Shown here in pieces: positions 44,171 to 54,803 of a stretch of 64,000 nt of DNA. Each line of letters starts with the position of its first letter. The first letter of the stretch is position 1. The position numbers and the translations under genes were made by a program. Location of the stretch: NCBI GenBank assembly GCA_021521415.1, contig JAIQDT010000001.1, forward strand, positions 496,001 to 560,000, read 5' to 3'. Source of the DNA: Bidens hawaiensis. Its lineage: Eukaryota > Streptophyta > Magnoliopsida > Asterales > Asteraceae. A model generated the notes under the pieces. It did not search any database, had not been told where the DNA came from, and saw nothing but the letters and a program-made list of their open reading frames with translations.

Positions 44171-45079
44171 CTATTTTAAAGCATCAAAAAGTTTACCGTG
44201 CTCAACTAGGAGGGACGACTGAATCTGATTTTCTGCAACAAGACGCTGAATAGCGTGAGTCTGGATCAGGTTGATTCTTGACTGTTCCGCCACGACCCTT
44301 TCAAGAGTTGCTATCCTTTCTGAGTCAAATAAAGTTGCATCAAAATCAAATCTCATATGAGAAATATCTTGAGCATACGGTGGAGGGATTCCCAAGGTAG
44401 CCGGAACATCATAAACAGGCTGAAAAGTAACTGCAAGTGGTATTGTAACAGATAAACCCGCGGTGGCAACCAAAGTCGAATCAACAAATCTTGCCACAAC
44501 CTCCGATGGAGTAAGAGTAGGAGGTGGAAAGCAAACAATTTTTGGAGTCGAAAGCTGAAAAATAGTGGGTGGAATGCCAAAGGAAGATGATGTATTTATC
44601 AGAGGAACACCCGAGGTGATCGGTCCTGTTACAGTCATCGATGCAGGGACCATAGTCATACCGGATAAGGCAGGTGGAGAGAAACGAACCACCCTCGAGC
44701 TTTCACCAGCTCCCGAGCCTTCACCTGTTCTGACCCTTTTCGATCGACGAATAAACCGATCTAACTCCTCCTCAAAGTCTGATTCACTGTCATCTGTGTC
44801 TTTCTTTCTTTTTCCATGAATTCTTTCTTGGGCGACCAGAATCTGTCTTGCTTCAGCAATATCAGCTGAGGAGTCAGAGTCGGTTCTTTCAGATTCAGCT
44901 ACAGACGTAGCTACCAGCGTCACATCAACACCAGAAACCTCTGCAACTGAAACCTGAATGTCTGCCTCAGGATCAACTCTTTCCATATCAAAGAACCCTT
45001 GGCCACCAAAAGCAGCTTCAAGGTCTACTTGTTCCTCCGGTGCCACAACAGGAGCAGCAGGCAATGCTTGCTGTACCAC
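44171..45079 (-). pseudogene. Sirevirus 1 ORF3, middle region
   Basis: 302 codons open. Acidic and low-complexity first third (DSDSSADIAEARQILVAQE, DDSESDFEEELDRFIRRSKR), Thr/Pro/Val-rich centre, helical end (ERIATLERVVAEQSRINL). No transmembrane segment or signal peptide seen. The frame differs from the N-terminal piece, so a frameshift lies in 45025-45130. Confidence 0.68.
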
Positions 45080-45978
45080 AGGTGGTGGTTGAGAAACAAC
45101 AGCCTGTTGGGTGCCGGATCCCGAAACTCGTCTCCACGAGGAGCAACATACGCCGGTTTTATCAAATACCCAAATAACGGAGTATGCCGAGGATGAAGCT
45201 CTGGTTTACTTCGAGCACTCGACGATCTGCATTGTGTGAATATCCTCTTGTAGACACTCTCTACATATCGAATTGGACGGCGCTGAGGTAGCGTAGGAGC
45301 CACATGATTCAAGATCATTTGTAAGAATCTTGGATACATCAAGAATCTTTCACGAGCTACCGCACGTCTCTGACGATCTATTTCATAAAACACCATCTGA
45401 CTGAAGCTGTAAGGCTTATTGTAAATCAGTGCTGTCATAGCCGATTGCATCGTTGCACCCATACCGTCCGTACCAGCCATACGACCCGACATGCACACGA
45501 TCATCACATGCATGAGAAAACGCCATTGATCCAACAAAAATCCCTTACGCCTCTGAGTGTCACCCAATGGACCAGAATAGCCCATTCGTAAAAATGCACC
45601 ATCTCTGAAAGGAGCAGTAAAGTCTGTAGGATCATCTCTAGTTTCATTCCCAAACTGCAGGGCTACCCTTATCTGTTCCGATGGGAACCGCACCTCCTGA
45701 TTGTTAACTGTGGCGCGCATGAATGGGGGCTCGACTCTACAATCATATTCTACCGTTTGCCAGAAGTCTTCAATGTTCGGCAGAGAAATGGGCAGAGTTG
45801 TAGTAATAGCATGGAAGATACGCGAGCGAATAAGGAAAGAGATGATCCCGCGATAATCATCTACACCGCTAGCATCCGGATCCAAAGTGATGTACATATT
45901 GTGACCTGGAAAGAATTGACGGTTGTTATCACCACCTTCGTCACCACCAGCACCACCGGCTCCTGCTACAGCTGCCAT
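45025..45978 (-). pseudogene. Sirevirus 1 ORF3, conserved N-terminal domain
   Basis: Start ATG 45978 follows an acceptor-like TTATGCAG. Residues 27-227 align with Sirevirus 2 ORF3: HNM, RSRIFHAITT, DFW, QWRFLMHVMIVCM, ALIYNKPYSFSQMVF, RFLMYPRFLQMILN. It has no enzyme motif, and the Ala/Gly-rich first 20 residues are not a signal peptide. Role unknown. The open frame ends at 45025 after a frame slip near 45,100. Confidence 0.78.
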
Positions 45979-46016
45979 ATCTGCATAACAACCGGTCTAA
46001 GTTAGAAAATCGTCAA

Positions 46017-46330
46017 AGCAGATCACAACTTCGCCTATTACCATGAGCGAAGTTATGATAGCTTCTGGTGTACAGGCGAAGTTAGAGAAAGGGCGAAGTT
46101 GAGTACAACTTCGCTTTTACTATAACTTCGCCTGATAACAGATAAGCTTTTAAATAATATAAAGAACCAGGCGAAGTTAGGTATAAGGCGAAGTTAATGA
46201 TAACTTCGCCTAACCATATCTTCGCCCCTGATTAGTTAAAGATTAAAGCAGCAGGCGAAGTTAAGCCTAAGGCGAAGTTGAGAACAACTTCGCCTAAACC
46301 TAACTTCGCCTGAACTGAAACGGCGATAGT
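46017..46330. repeat. GCGAAGTT/AACTTCGC array in the ORF3 leader of Sirevirus 1
   Basis: Thirteen exact octamers in about 310 bp, in both orientations, often paired as short hairpins. Lies just upstream of ORF3 (minus sense). Confidence 0.92.
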
Positions 46331-46673
46331 TCAGTAGGCCAGACGATGTTTGTTGGTGAAATTGGTGATTGTGGACAATGAAAACATGTTACAAAAGAGA
46401 TCTAGATGATCAAATTGGTTACGAACACGTCAAAAAGAGTTTGAAAAGTGGGTGTGTATCGGTTTGCATGAACGAGGTCCCAAATCGGACCAAAACGACA
46501 TCTATTAACATTATTGACAAGAATTATACGCAATATCGACCCTACACACCTTTAACACGGATTGGAAACGAAAAATAACAAGGTTTGATTCGAGGAAATA
46601 AGTTCGCCGAGGGTGATTAGAGTATAAGTTCGCCGGGTTTGTGAAAATGTGCAAAGGATTTGACCAAAAAGTC

Positions 46674-46682
46674 CTTTATATA
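46674..46682 (-). promoter_or_regulatory. Candidate internal TATA box for Sirevirus 1 ORF3
   Basis: Minus strand CATATATAAAGG, with TTTCAAA just upstream as in Sirevirus 2. Five GCGAAGTT octamers (46699-46766) lie directly upstream, as in the LTR. Confidence 0.5.
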
Positions 46683-46698
46683 TGTTTGAAAAAGCTCA

Positions 46699-46766
46699 GG
46701 CGAAGTTATGGTTAACTTCGCTTATCCATAACTTCGCCCATGTGACAACTTCGCCCTTCAACTTCG
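46699..46766. repeat. Second GCGAAGTT cluster, upstream of the internal TATA
   Basis: Five exact octamers in 68 bp, one in one orientation and four in the other. Confidence 0.9.
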
Positions 46767-46889
46767 CAAAATCAGCCCTCAAACATTTGAACAAAATGCA
46801 ATTGTCTTTTAAAACTTCCTTTAAAGATTTAAATGTTACGATCAAAGACCAAGTAACCATAAAACGACATATGTAAAGTAAATTTTAGA

Positions 46890-48065
46890 AATAAAGTACA
46901 CGGGATCAAATTTCAGTCTTGACGGGGACCGGAATGTTTTAGAAAAGATCCGAACAGGAATCATACTAATTAGATGGCTGTCACATAGATCCATAATCAG
47001 CGGTATTATGACATAAAGAAACAGGTTGTAAGTAGGTAAACAACTTAGTATGGTTTTCATCGCTTCTGTGATACGGGTTAGGTTCAATTAAGCTCCAAAT
47101 TTAGATGGACATCTCCTCAGAGATTGTGATGCCTCCTATCTATTCTCAAAGCGTATTTGGCTTTCCCCAAGTCACCCCGAGTTGACCTCGACCCGTAGTG
47201 TCTGATCAAACAGGTAAGTACATGTTGATCTTTAGAGTCTTCTTCCCATTCTCTTTCTTGCCTCTTGATTGACAATGATAACACAATGGGCTTCAGAAGG
47301 CTTAACATTTTTTTTTTAATAAAGATTTACATATCTTCAAACAGTAGACTACTGCAAGTCCCGAATCTGGATCACTGCAGGTACTTGACACACTATCTTC
47401 TCGGACATCAGAACACTCACGGGCTCGTGTATGACTGGGTAATCGCTTTTCTGCCTATCATTCGAAAAGATGTATATGGAGACATACACAACTCTGAATG
47501 AGTCTCCACTTTATATCGAGAAGATTTAGTTAATATCACTTCTACTTTTACGCACCATAAAAAGCTACCATAAAATACAATGACTGTTCTAGAGTCTTTT
47601 AGACCTAATAACTTCACTAGTTAAGCACACAAAATTAGTTTTTCTATCACTTTCCAAGGTTGAATCAAATTTCTTTTAAACATAGTAATGAAACTTCTTA
47701 CGAAGTTATAGACTTGAAAAATTATATCATCTCCCGAAAAAAGTTTAAATTCTATCGCCCCGATCAAGTCAAAGTCATCAGGTAAACGGCTATCCTGAAG
47801 ATCCAATGGATCAGCTGGACCGACCACATCCGAATATGCGTCCTTTTAACTAAGTATGAACGACTACTTTTCAGCGAAAGAATAAAAACACATCATAAAC
47901 CGCCCCAGTCACTTTCAGTCATCTGGTTAATTGCTATATTCATAATCTATAGGGAGAAGTGAGGACCAAACATATCCGAAGATGTGTCCTTCAAACTGAA
48001 GCAACCGACATAATTTTAAGCGATAGTGACGTTTTTTTTTTAAATAAAAGAAACGAGAAACAAGG
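46890..48065 (-). other. Conserved non-coding pol-ORF3 spacer of Sirevirus 1
   Basis: No ORF, yet similar to 55040-56230 of Sirevirus 2. Best blocks: 47128-47195 with 55290-55355 (TTTGGCTTTCC, TCACCCC), and 47421-47463 with 55687-55729 (GTGTATGACTGGGTAATC). Also carries two copies of a GGAC...GTCC hairpin (47817-47843, 47963-47989). Confidence 0.75.
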
Positions 48066-48529
48066 TTACTCGGGATTGATCATCCCATTAAGCTCAACAA
48101 GATTTTGAAAACGAGTTTGGTCAAACGCTTTAGTAAAAAGATCAGCGAAATTATCTAACGAATCAACCTTTTCGAGCACTATTAATTTCTTCTCAGCACA
48201 ATCCCATATAAAATGATGACGAATGTCAATGTGTTTAGTTTTGGTATCTTTTACGGGATTGTTAGTTACTGAGATTGCAGCAGTGTTATCAATGCAAATA
48301 GGAGTTTGAGTAAAATTCAGACCGTAATCGCGCAATTGTTGTTGTATCCAAAGAACCTGGGAGCAGTAGTTTGATGCTGCCATGTACTCTGCTTCACAGG
48401 TGGAAATGGCTACTGAAGTCTGTTTCTTGCACTGCCATGAAACTAATCTTCCTCCCAGAAACTGGCATCCACCGGTTGTCGACTTCCTGTTCTGATTGCA
48501 ACCTCCATAGTCAGAATCCGTGTAAGCAA
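48066..48529 (-). pseudogene. Sirevirus 1 RNase H
   Basis: 48384-48529 shows YTDSDYGGCNQNRKST and the AISTCEAEYMAAS block across a frame change. 48066-48383 continues with CSQVLWIQQQLRDYGLNF, IDNTAAISVTNNPVKDTKTK and HIDIRHHFIWD, ending NGMINPE and stop. The catalytic Asp (YTDSD) and Glu (CEAEY) are present. This is the end of pol. Confidence 0.9.
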
Positions 48530-49162
48530 CTAAGTCCAGGTCTCCCCCAAACCCAGCTTAGGCTTGCCTTTGAAATACCGCAATATCCTCTTCACTCCCT
48601 TCAAGTGAGATTCCTTCGGGCTTGCTTGAAATCGAGCATAAAGACAAACTGCAAACATAATATCAGGTCTAGATGCAGTTAAATACATTAAAGAACCAAT
48701 GATAGCGCGATATTGGGTGAGGTCCACGTCTTCATCACTGTCCGAATCAGCACCCAGTTTGTGGTTGACGCAAACCGGAGTATCAAATGGAGTGCTGTTC
48801 TCCATCTTGAAGCGTTTGAGAACGTCTTGGACATATTTAGTTTGATGGATGAACATCCCATCTTTCTTCTGATCAACCTGCAATCCTAAAAAGAAAGTTA
48901 ATTCACCCATTGCAGTCATTTCAAACCTCATTTTCATGACTTCTTCAAACTCCTGACACATGACGACTTTTGATGCAGCAAATATGATGTCGTCCACGTA
49001 GACTTGAACTAGTAGAAAATCTCGCCCTTTTCTCTTGACAAACAGCGTGCTGTCGATCTTTCCTCTTTCGAACCCATTCTCAAGTAAATAATCTGATAAG
49101 GTTGCGTACCAGGCACGAGGGGCCTGATGTAGTCCATATAGCGATTTACTCAGCTTGTACAC
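48530..49162 (-). pseudogene. Sirevirus 1 reverse transcriptase, palm
   Basis: Contains [33 protein letters not shown] (YVDD intact), FFLGLQVDQKKDGMFIHQTK and YLTASRPDIMFAVCLYARFQ. Usual copia RT layout. Frame shifts at both ends. Confidence 0.92.
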
Positions 49163-49542
49163 ATGATCAGAAAGTCAGGGTCAGGAAAACCCGGAGGCTG
49201 TTCGACGTATACTACCTCATCGACTTTACCATTAAGAAAAGCACTTTTCACGTCTAATTGGATCACCTTCATTTCATTGTGTGCAGCAAATGCCAATAAT
49301 AGTCGAATCGCTTCCAATCTTGCCAAAGGAGCAAACACTTCATTGTAGTCGATTCCTTCTTGCTGATTGAACCCTTTCACTACCAGCCTCGCCTTGTTCC
49401 TTATGATTATCCCTTTCTCATCTCTCTTACATTTGAAAACCCATTTGGTGCCAATAGCATGCACATTTTTCGGTTTTGCAACTAATTTCCACACTTCATC
49501 TTCTCGAACTGGGCTAATTCTTCTTGCATGGCTTCGACCCAC
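49150..49542 (-). pseudogene. Sirevirus 1 reverse transcriptase, N-terminal part
   Basis: [58 protein letters not shown] and [20 protein letters not shown], the first conserved RT blocks. Confidence 0.92.
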
Positions 49543-50285
49543 GAGCTGTCCTTTAGAGCCATTTGATAGTTCTTTCGTTCAATCTGGCTGATGAAGCAGG
49601 TGTATAAGCATTCATTAATGATATCCGTTTCTTTAATTCTTGCGTAAACACAAGTATGCTCATTCAAGCTTCGTTTAGTTTGTACACCGTCGGACAGATC
49701 ACCTATCACGTTCTCCAAAGGGTGATTTTTGTGAACTCCAGTAGTCGGAACCGTACTAACTTCCAGATTGTTTTCCAAGTTCGAAAAGAGTTCATCAATG
49801 GGTGATTGTTGTTAAGAATGAAATGGGTTGTAAAATTCTTCCTTGGTAGTGGCAGCAGGAGTATCAACAGCACTTGACGAGGAAGGTTGACCATCATAGT
49901 ATCTCGGACGTTGCACAATGTTTTTTTCCTCATCATACAGAATCTGTGTAGCAATTTTCTCATCGACTTATGCAAAATCCAAATAAGGCATATTAAAAGA
50001 TTTGAACAGTTTATCATAGTCGAAAGCTTCAGCGGGTCCCGTGCTAGGCTTTGGTGATTTGTAACTTGTAATGTCCGTGTTACATACCACCTCAACCTTG
50101 CTGTTCGATAAATTAAAGACTCTTCTGTTGGGTGTACCAATAACATATCCGACTAAAATACCTTCTTCGGCTTTCTCACCAAATTTTGAGTTTGTCTTTA
50201 ATATCCTACATGGGGACCCGAATGGTTCGAGACCATTCAAGTTTGGCTTTCTGCCATGCATAAGTTCATAACAAGTTTTATTCAA
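49482..50285 (-). pseudogene. Sirevirus 1 integrase C-terminal domain and linker
   Basis: Pieces in three frames: NKTCYELMHGRKPNLNGLEP and FGSPCRILK (49968-50285), a basic out-of-frame stretch, then HKNHPLENVIGDLSDGVQTK and SWVEAMQEELAQFEKMK (49482-49778), which leads into RT. Confidence 0.85.
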
Positions 50286-50900
50286 TCATTTAACAGTTAA
50301 AACATGATTAAGGATATAACAGGCTGTGGCAACAGCTTCAGCCCAGAACACCACTGGAAGTTTAGCATCAGCCAGCATGGTTCTGGCTCCTTCAATTAGC
50401 GTTCTATTCTTCCTCTCAGCCACCCCATTTTGTTGCGGAGTGTACGGGGCACTGTACTGATGGTCTATCCCTTTTTGTAAGCAGAACATCTCCATCTGGT
50501 AGTTCTTGAACTCTGTCCCATTATCACTCTTGATGTACTTAACCTTTCTCCCTACAATGTTTTCAACCTTGGTAATCAAGTTAATCACCAACTGAACCGT
50601 CTCATCTTTTTCCTTCAGAAAATATACCCAAGAGTATCGAGAGTAATCATCGGTTACTACCAAGCAGTATGAAGTTCCACCTAGACTCTTTACATTCACG
50701 GGACCAAAGAGATCCATGTGAAGCAGGTCTAGTGTACTGACGATTGAGTTAACCTTCTTGGAGTGATGAGGTTTCTTGTGTTGCTTTCCCTTCTTGCACG
50801 ACAAGCATTGATCTTCAAAGTTCAAATTCTTCAAGGGAACACCCAACACCAAGCCATTCTTGACAATGTAATTCATTTTGCGAAGATGTATATGCCCCAT
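50286..50900 (-). pseudogene. Sirevirus 1 integrase core
   Basis: HHCC end (CLSCKKGKQHKKPH), D,D(35)E with LLHMDLFGPVNV, KSDNGTEFKN and QNGVAERKNRTLIEGARTML; all three acids intact. 204 codons open. Preceded by MGHIHLRKMN with the His pair. Confidence 0.93.
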
Positions 50901-50936
50901 TCTTCGATGCCATAATTCTGACTCAGATTTAGTTGC

Positions 50937-51359
50937 CTAGCACAAAAGACATGATTCTTCGGTTGTCATCTCAGTTGACCTCATATCCATTACATACGTG
51001 TTCTTTTCTTTTGGAGCTCTCATTACCACCCATGCCTCTGGTATCTTGAAACCAGGATACAGAACAATTGCTTCATTTTTAGTAAAGTGCACTGTGTACT
51101 CTTTTTCACAAATCTGAGACACGCTCAACAAATTATGTTTCAACTCCTCAACAAAATTCACCTTCTCTAACTTCATTTTACCATTTGTCACAGTTCCAAT
51201 ACAAGTAATTCTACCACCACTCTCTCCAGCAAAACTTACCCTACCTCCTTGAACAAGTTTCCATTCGTGTAACAAATTCTTGTTACCAGTCATGTGCCGA
51301 GAACAGCCACTATCCACAACCCATAGATTGTTTACAGTCCTGTTCAACAGTTCCTGCAC
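50937..51359 (-). pseudogene. Sirevirus 1 aspartic protease
   Basis: LWVVDSGCSRHMTGNKNL is the active site. Followed by VSFAGESGGRITCIGTV, ELKHNLLSVSQICEKEY and the pre-integrase block. Ends at a TAG at 50937 with the frame resuming. The upstream junction has TTTCTTTAACTGTGCAG just after the gag stop. Confidence 0.9.
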
Positions 51360-51380
51360 AGTTAAAGAAAAGATTAAAAT

Positions 51381-52007
51381 CTAGGTCTTGGGTCGATTAA
51401 ATCTGTTAAACGGCTTCCCATACTTTGGTTGTCCAAAGTCAGTTTGAGAATGATTTCTGTAAGTCCTAAAAGGAAACCTTCTTGAGGATTGACTATGAGG
51501 CCTTCCAAACCTTATTGAATTAACCGAATTATGATGGTAGGTTTGGTTGTTAACTGGGAAAAACTGAGATTGATATCTTTGAAATCTTGGTTTAGTCCAA
51601 TGTCTGAACTTTGGTGAGTTAGTATTCTTACCATTATAGTAATTACTATTCATTTTATTCTCCGTTTTCGGAGGCCTCATACCTCTGAATCTCTAATTAA
51701 GAGGACAATCAGCAATCAGGTGTCCTATTTGATTGCATCTGAAACAACTCCTGTGTTCAACTTTCGTCTCAACCGTTGTTTCAGATGTTGAGGTTGCATT
51801 ACTATTCGCTTGTCTAACATATGGTGGGACAAACGGGTTTAGGGGAGAGTTCTTTTCAGTTGGCATATATTCCTCCCCACGTTTTAGTAACACTACCTCT
51901 TCTTTTATCTCACTAGATTCGGATGTCTTGTCCGAATTTGATAAGACAAAGCTAGGAACAGAAATCTTAACATTCGAAACAGGCTTACTCGTTTCGTTTT
52001 TACTCAC
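51381..52007 (-). pseudogene. Sirevirus 1 gag C-terminal region with second CCHC finger
   Basis: CFRCNQIGHLIADCPLN in 51693-52007, TAG, then an Asn/Arg/Phe-rich basic tail (FGRPHSQSSRRFPFRTYRNH) ending at the gag-pol stop at 51381. Both pieces share one frame. Confidence 0.85.
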
Positions 52008-52043
52008 TTCAGGTTCTTTAATCGAAACTTTGACAGGAACTGT

Positions 52044-52688
52044 CTAACTAATCTCAACATTAACAGATTTCTGATTACCAGGATCATACGTATAGTTATG
52101 GTTATATGGTGGCGGAACTTCAGAAAATCCAATTCCCCTTTTGTTAACTGGGGAACTTTGAACACTTAAGATGTGATCAAGCATTGCTGAGGAATTTCTA
52201 AACTGTTCAATTTTTCTGTTTAATTCCACCACTTTTACCTGGTAATCAGCTATCTGTTTATCCCTTTCAGCAATTAGTTTGGTTTTTTCCTCTAACACTT
52301 CATAACTAAGATCAATTACTTGTATTTTATCAGCTAGACTGGCTTTAAGACTTCTGATATCTTTATCACTAGCTTTTATTTTTACCGAGTAACTGTTTTC
52401 TCTAGTTTTAGTGTAATGATGATCTTCTTTTAACGTTTTAAATTTAGCGTCAAAACTAACAAACTGATCAGTTACTGTTTTCAATTGTTCAAACAGATTT
52501 TCACATTGCATACAATGAAGTTCAGAATTTACCTCAGAGAGCTGATCGTTCACTTCTGCCATATAAGCTTGATTTTCTCCCGTCTCTTTCTCACTTCCTG
52601 CAGTTTCGATGTTCACCAAATTTGCCTGTTCGAAGACTTTCTCAACCTGTAGATTCCAGTTGTACCCACCATTATGTCTAGATACCAT
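52044..52688 (-). pseudogene. Sirevirus 1 gag coiled coil
   Basis: Long heptad-like region (VNIETAGSEKETGENQAYMA, NLFEQLKTVTDQFVSFDAKF, TKLIAERDKQIADYQVKVVE). Same frame as neighbours; TAG at 52044. Position between the two CCHC fingers as in element A. Confidence 0.82.
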
Positions 52689-53330
52689 AGCCCTATTCTC
52701 ACTACCTCCCCCATTTTGTTGTGCAGGCCTGTTCTGACTACGTTCGACTCTCTCATTTGTACATTCCTTGGCTAAGTGACCATTTTGTCGACAGTTGTAA
52801 CATCAAACCTTTGATTTGTCAAAACCTGGTCTTTCGCCAACGAACTTTCTACCCGTTTTCTTCATGAATCTTTTAACCCATTTTACTATCATAGACGTCT
52901 GCCACTGCAGGTCCATCTCTTCTAGATCATCAGCATCAATTTGATCATAGTCTTCATCCAAAGTTGCGGGATCGACTATTTTACCTTTGATGTAATTCTC
53001 ATAAGATGCAATGAAAGATGCATAGAGAGCAAACTGTTGTTCAGCTGATTTAACACTCATGGGCATCTGTGAGTAGTCGTTGGTTGGAACATTTGATGAA
53101 AAGTTACCAGTTGTGGCTTGAGGTTTTGAAGAATTTCTTCCTGCAGCTACGAAACATACATCACCATCCATGTTGAGAGTCACATGACCATCATGAGTTG
53201 AATTTGAGTTTGACTCTCCTTTTGAGTAATAAGCAGAGGATTCTGACTTTGAACTTGAACTTGAAGTAACTTTCGCACCATACATTCTCGGATCCTGAAC
53301 CTGATCAGTTGGTGTCTCTTTCCGAACCAT
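52689..53330 (-). pseudogene. Sirevirus 1 gag, capsid end and first CCHC finger
   Basis: 52803-53330 has MPMSVKSAEQQFALYASFIA and IDADDLEEMDLQWQTSMIVK, ending FDKSKV, then TGA at 52803-52805 where relatives have Arg. Then CYNCRQNGHLAKECTN in the same frame. The TGA fits a CGA codon that lost its C by deamination. Confidence 0.86.
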
Positions 53331-53345
53331 GTTAAGTTCAAAAGT

Positions 53346-53768
53346 TCATAATTTATTGACTGCTGTTTCTAAATCAATATTGGCAAACTCTTTATCTTCT
53401 CTCATCAAAACTGTGTACATTTCCAATTTCGGTGGAAGAGCATCAAGAAGTTTTTCTACAATCTCTTCTTCTTTATAGTTAATTGAGTAATTTCTAAGTT
53501 CGGTCATCAGGTGATAATATCTTGTGATGTTATCATCAAGTGATTCAATTTTCAAATGTTTGAACACCAAGAATTGGGTTTTGAGTAGCTTAATTTTGGA
53601 TGCACGTATCCCCACATTACCTTCATATCGATTTTCTAGCGCTTCCCATAGCTCTCTAGCTGTTTTGTATTTCCTGAAGGTGTGAAGAATCTCTTGTGGA
53701 AGAGCCATGGTGATTGCCGCATGAGCTTTACTCTCTGCCTCATACATTTTCCTCTCCTCCTCATCCAT
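53346..53768 (-). pseudogene. Sirevirus 1 gag, UBN2-type capsid domain
   Basis: MYEAESKAHAAITMALPQEI, KYKTARELWEALENRYEGN, TRYYHLMTELRNYSINYKEE and VEKLLDALPPKLEMYTVL. In frame with the downstream gag pieces across a TGA. Confidence 0.9.
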
Positions 53769-53782
53769 CTTACTGTACTTCT

Positions 53783-54001
53783 TTATTTGATCACGACCTT
53801 CAAACTAGGATGTTGGTGGAATGTATCCGTCTTGTATGCACACCCACATCTTAGCATCTTGATATACTTTTCACAACGATCTTTCCAAGCAACGAAATCG
53901 GTACCCTTAAGCATTTTCGGAGCCTTAGTTGCTGAACTGGCTTCAACTTCCATTTTCACCAGTTCCGTAATGTTTATCGAAGTCATCGCTGAAAGAAACA
54001 C
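53783..54001 (-). pseudogene. Sirevirus 1 gag N-terminus
   Basis: Likely start at Met of MTSINITELVKMEVEASS (53986), since the same start follows the leader in element 3. Contains KGTDFVAWKDRCEKY, then a frameshift near 53860 puts the rest in the next frame. Confidence 0.88.
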
Positions 54002-54049
54002 GACTTGAAAAAAAACACAATTTTTTTTTTAATTTGAACAGTGACCAGA

Positions 54050-54200
54050 AGGCGAAGTTATGCTTAACTTCGCTTAAGCTTATCTTCGCTGAAACTCTTA
54101 ACTTCGCTTGCTACTTAACTTCGCTTGAAGACAACTTCGCTTGAACTTATAACTTCGCCTAAACCCTACGAACAGTGATGGCAACTTCGCCTGATGAACA
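54050..54200. repeat. GCGAAGTT/AACTTCGC array in the gag leader of Sirevirus 1
   Basis: Seven exact octamers in 150 bp between PBS and gag. Confidence 0.92.
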
Positions 54201-54389
54201 CAAGGTTTTTGCAGGTTTTAATTTGACGTATTGCGAGGTATGCGAAGGTGTAATGGGTAATATTTGATAGTGGGAGCTGGGTAGGACAATAAAACTCGGT
54301 ATTTCAACGTAAACTCGTCCCGCGAATAGTCGAACGGAACGATTTCTACACTCGTGTGATAGTCCCGAACCACACAATCACGAGCAAAT

Positions 54390-54401
54390 GCTCTGATACC
54401 A
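54390..54401 (-). promoter_or_regulatory. PBS of Sirevirus 1
   Basis: Minus strand TGGTATCAGAGC, the initiator-Met tRNA complement, two bases after the LTR end. Confidence 0.93.
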
Positions 54402-54403
54402 AA

Positions 54404-54803
54404 TGTAGGTTCCCAGCCGGATCTACACGGAAGTATCTCGTTCTACGTAAGTGCGGAATCCCTACGTTAGAGGATACGAGCGTTAGATGCGATATACGTT
54501 AAAACCAAGCACAAATACACGTTACAATACTCAAAAGATACGTTGTATTGCAACCCTTCAACACGTGATGTTCAATCACAATTACACGTACTTGTATCAC
54601 ACCCTAAAACAAGCCGTAGCCAAGGCATATAAAGCCTTCGACAACTTCGCCTAACAGACTAGGCGACGTTTTCAATAACTTCGCTTGTCCACAAGTTCGC
54701 TTATATTAGGCGAACTTGTGAGACAACCTATACAGACCAAAACAAAACAAACTAACACGATTACAGACACTAGATACTGAACTACTGACATAATGCACCA
54801 ACA
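54404..54803 (-). repeat. 5' LTR of Sirevirus 1
   Basis: 400 bp, paired with 42560-42959. Differences by eye number about eight; two of them (GCGACGTTTTC for GCGAAGTTGTC) break the first hairpin. Confidence 0.95.

Larger units (their letters stand above)
42560..54803 (-). mobile_element. Sirevirus 1, complete Ty1/copia element, TSD CAAGT
   Basis: 12,244 bp with two 400-bp LTRs, CAAGT at 42555-42559 and 54804-54808, PBS and PPT in place. From high to low coordinates: leader array, gag, protease, integrase, RT, RNase H, spacer, ORF3. All catalytic motifs remain visible although frames carry stops. By eye the two LTRs differ at about 8 of 400 positions. Confidence 0.95.

Noticed and set aside
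43801..44253. 150-codon plus-strand frame opposite ORF3 of Sirevirus 1
   Set aside because: His/Leu/Pro-rich shadow of an acidic region; no start context.
46017..46330. Octamer array considered as a CRISPR array
   Set aside because: Repeats are only 8 bp, in both orientations, with irregular spacers, and the DNA is a plant retrotransposon.
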